Source of the DNA: an uncultured Ruminococcus sp.
Lineage (GTDB): Bacteria > Bacillota > Clostridia > Oscillospirales > Acutalibacteraceae
DNA: 7,840 nt
Direction of reading: 5' to 3'
Assembly (NCBI GenBank): GCA_902766305.1
Contig: CACXDE010000175.1
Span: 1-7,840, forward strand
Made by a program: the position numbers and the translations under genes. The notes under the pieces are model-generated. The model worked only from the letters and a program-made list of their open reading frames with translations. It did not search any database and was not told where the DNA came from. Shown one piece after another: positions 5,792 through 7,840 of this stretch. Positions within the stretch are counted from its first letter, which is position 1. Each line of letters opens with the position of its first letter.

Positions 5792-7109
5792 TAATTTTTA
5801 CACTAAGTTGAAAAAATACAATGAAAAAGGGTATTCGTCTTTCCATACCCCCGGACACAAATACGGAGATTTCCTGCCAAATGATCTTTTGAAGCTTGAT
5901 CTGACTGAACTGCCTGATACTGACGCACTTTTTGAAGCGGACGGAATAATCAAGGAGCTTGAAAAAGCTTTCTCTGATATATACGGCACTACAGCTTCTT
6001 TTATTTCAGCCGGCGGCTGTTCACTTTCAATACAGGCTATGATACGTACCGCCCTTGACTGCGGCGGAAAATTGCTCTGCGCAAGAAATGCACACCGCAG
6101 CGCTGTAAATTCTATGGCTCTTTTAGGAATTGATCCTGTCTGGATATACCCTCAGGGCAGCGGTCACTATACCGGGCGCATTTTGCCGGATGATGTATCA
6201 AGGGCTCTTGAAGAAAATCCCGATATCAGGTCACTGTATATTACCTCTCCCACCTATTACGGAGAAATAAGCGATATAGAGACAATAGCTGATATCTGCC
6301 ATAAGCATGATGCTGTTCTTTTGGTAGATAACGCTCACGGTTCTCATCTTGCCTTCATGGAAGATAATATACATCCGATCAGACTCGGCGCAGATATGAC
6401 AGCCTGTTCTCTTCACAAAACAATGCCTGTCATGACGGGCGGCGCACTTCTCAATGTACGTACACAGGAGCTTTCAGAAAACGCAAAATCCTATATGTCG
6501 CTTTTTGCTTCTACAAGTCCGTCATATGTGATAATGTCGTCTATGTCTCTTTGTGCAGATTATATAAAAAACGGCAGCGCAATGGATGACTACAGACAAT
6601 GTGAAATAAAAGTTCAAAAGCTAAGAACAGCAGCTTTACAAAATAATATACCACTACCAGATGGGCTGTGCGACCCACTGAGGCTTACACTGAATACAGC
6701 AGCGGCAGGTATTTACGGCGAGGATAACCAGCAGGTATTTTTCCATCAGCATAAGATAGAATGCGAATTTTGTGACGGCGAAAATGCAGTCTTGCTTTTT
6801 ACTCCCTTCAACAGAGAAGAAGACTATGAACGTGTAAATGCCGCGGTCGGACACCTGAAATGCAGTTCAACAAACAAACAAAAGATATACAGCTGCGTAC
6901 GTCCTGAAAAGGCTGTTTCAATCAGGGAAGCCATGCTCTCACCATCTGAAATTATATCAACAGACAAATCAATCGGAAGAATAGCAGCTGATACTGCTTG
7001 TCCATGTCCTCCGGGAGTTCCTGTTATAATGCCCGGTGAGATAATTAACAAAGATATCATACATGAACTTAATAGGTTCGGTATTGACAGAATAAAAGTT
7101 AAAAAATAG
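5784..7109 (+). CDS. PLP-dependent Orn/Lys/Arg-type decarboxylase
   Basis: This 441-residue fold-type I PLP enzyme belongs to the short Firmicutes branch of the Orn/Lys/Arg decarboxylases (YaaO/SpeA-like). Motifs in order: SSFHTPGHKYGDF (18-30), SAGGCSLSIQAM (75-86) at the cofactor phosphate site, SPTYYGEISD (155-164), VDNAHGSHL (181-189) with Asp182 and His185 expected to contact the PLP ring, and SLHKTMPVMTGG (209-220) with Lys212 as the Schiff-base lysine. The C-terminal part ends with the conserved CPPGVPVIMPGE region. It should release CO2 from a basic amino acid to give agmatine, cadaverine or putrescine; the substrate is not readable. It is somewhat shorter than the ~480 residues of B. 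subtilis YaaO. VDNAHG replaces the VDEAHG I recall for that protein. The start overlaps the folC end; GGAAGG lies about 11 bases upstream. No convincing terminator follows. Confidence 0.92.
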   Translation: MTDNFYTKLKKYNEKGYSSFHTPGHKYGDFLPNDLLKLDLTELPDTDALFEADGIIKELEKAFSDIYGTTASFISAGGCSLSIQAMIRTALDCGGKLLCARNAHRSAVNSMALLGIDPVWIYPQGSGHYTGRILPDDVSRALEENPDIRSLYITSPTYYGEISDIETIADICHKHDAVLLVDNAHGSHLAFMEDNIHPIRLGADMTACSLHKTMPVMTGGALLNVRTQELSENAKSYMSLFASTSPSYVIMSSMSLCADYIKNGSAMDDYRQCEIKVQKLRTAALQNNIPLPDGLCDPLRLTLNTAAAGIYGEDNQQVFFHQHKIECEFCDGENAVLLFTPFNREEDYERVNAAVGHLKCSSTNKQKIYSCVRPEKAVSIREAMLSPSEIISTDKSIGRIAADTACPCPPGVPVIMPGEIINKDIIHELNRFGIDRIKVKK

Positions 7110-7151
7110 TACAGTTCTGCTAAATATTTGTAAAAATGAATGTTCTGACTA

Positions 7152-7180
7152 TTGAAATTTTAACAATTTTAGTATATTAT
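7152..7180 (+). promoter_or_regulatory. sigma-A promoter of ackA
   Basis: TTGAAA (7152-7157), 17 bases, TATTAT (7175-7180). Transcription would start near 7187, giving a leader of about 67 bases with no obvious hairpin. It makes ackA independent of the folC-decarboxylase unit, though read-through remains possible because no terminator is seen between them. Confidence 0.75.
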
Positions 7181-7253
7181 AGATATACAGGCATTTGTAC
7201 AGATATTAGTTTAGTCAGATGCGGATAAATAAATTTCATCGGAGGAAATATAC

Positions 7254-7840
7254 ATGAAAATTCTTGTAATCAATGCAGGCAGTTCATCAATGAAGTATCA
7301 GCTTATTGATATGACAGACGAAAGCACTCTTGCTAAGGGCAACTGTGAAAGAATAGGTATTGACGGACACTTCAAGCACACAACAGGCGACGGCAGAAAG
7401 TACGAAGTTGATGTAACTATGAACGACCACACACAGGCCTTTATGCAGATAAAGGAAGCTCTTCTTGACAGCGAACACGGCGTAATAAAGGAACTCAGCG
7501 AGGTTTCTGCAATAGGTCACAGAATAGTGCAGGGCGGCTCTATCTTCAAGGAATCCTGTCTTGTAACAGATAAGGTTATTGAAGATATAGAAAGTCTCAT
7601 TCCGCTTGCTCCTCTCCATAACGCTGCTCATGTTCAGGGTATCAGAGCTTGTATAGATGTATTCGGCAAGGATGTACCGGAGGTAGTTGTTTTTGATACA
7701 GCATTCCATTCCACAATGCCTGAGACAGCTTATATGTATGCTGTTCCCTATGAATACTATGAAAAATATGCTGTACGCCGCTACGGATTCCACGGCACAT
7801 CACACCGCTATGTTTCTGCACGCTGCGCTGAACTTATGGG
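7254..7840 (+). CDS. ackA: acetate kinase, 5' part, cut by the window end
   Basis: The first 195 codons of acetate kinase are present; the family is usually about 400 residues, so roughly half is missing. The enzyme interconverts acetyl phosphate + ADP and acetate + ATP, the last step of fermentative acetate formation. Visible signatures are the N-terminal MKILVINAGSSSMKYQL with Asn7, SAIGHRIVQGG (85-95) with Arg90, PLAPLHNAAHVQGI (117-130), FDTAFHSTMPE (147-157) with Asp148, and RRYGFHGTSH (175-184) with His180. Asp148 and His180 correspond to catalytic residues known in Methanosarcina thermophila AckA. GHRIVQGG has Gln93 where the common form is VVHGG, and PLHNAAH has Ala for the usual Pro. 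The ATG has GGAGG (7241-7245) 8 bases upstream and its own promoter at 7152. Codon choice favours high-expression codons more than in the neighbours by eye. Confidence 0.96.
   Translation, partial: MKILVINAGSSSMKYQLIDMTDESTLAKGNCERIGIDGHFKHTTGDGRKYEVDVTMNDHTQAFMQIKEALLDSEHGVIKELSEVSAIGHRIVQGGSIFKESCLVTDKVIEDIESLIPLAPLHNAAHVQGIRACIDVFGKDVPEVVVFDTAFHSTMPETAYMYAVPYEYYEKYAVRRYGFHGTSHRYVSARCAELM

Noticed and set aside
7110..7253. terminator or riboswitch between the decarboxylase and ackA
   Set aside because: I found no stable stem followed by a T run and no recognisable riboswitch core; only the promoter and the ribosome binding site of ackA are supported.
7287..7793. 168-codon open frame on the minus strand
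   Set aside because: It lies wholly antisense to ackA, whose plus-strand frame has unmistakable acetate kinase motifs; the protein shows no family features and no ribosome binding site was found.

Overview
The window looks like an ordinary chromosomal segment of an AT-rich Gram-positive anaerobe, most likely a Clostridia member near Ruminococcus/Oscillospiraceae. Three things point there: the family mix (YlmH-type S4 protein, PdaA-like deacetylase, acetate kinase, Firmicutes-type Orn/Lys/Arg decarboxylase), strong AAGGAGG-like ribosome binding sites, and clean sigma-A promoters of the TTGAAA-17-TATxxT type. The assignment is an inference from sequence character; no marker gene fixes the genus.

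Layout, left to right. (1) 235-999, minus: an S4-domain RNA-binding protein (ylmH). Its predicted extended -10 promoter at 1193-1220 puts a ~150-bp inverted-repeat element (1027-1177) inside the mRNA leader. (2) 1353-1811, plus: a small membrane-anchored protein of unknown function with its own promoter and a strong terminator. (3) A 384-bp gene-free gap holding a promoter (1861-1889) and a second, related but rearranged repeat element (1918-2124), followed by a HAD-family hydrolase (2196-2972) and a hairpin terminator. (4) A leftward pair: a YbjN-like protein (3921-4364) and then a PdaA-type polysaccharide deacetylase (3037-3843), convergent with the HAD gene. (5) A rightward pair overlapping by 8 bp: folC (4499-5791) and a PLP-dependent Orn/Lys/Arg-type decarboxylase (5784-7109). 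(6) The 5' part of acetate kinase, ackA (7254 to the window end), with its own promoter.

Functionally this is mostly housekeeping: folate polyglutamylation, amino-acid decarboxylation to a polyamine, acetate/ATP metabolism, envelope peptidoglycan editing and ribosome-associated RNA binding. I see no CRISPR array, tRNA, rRNA, transposase, phage gene or defence cassette. The least explained content is the pair of related repeat elements, each placed between a predicted promoter and the start codon of the gene it precedes, and the orphan membrane-anchored protein between them.
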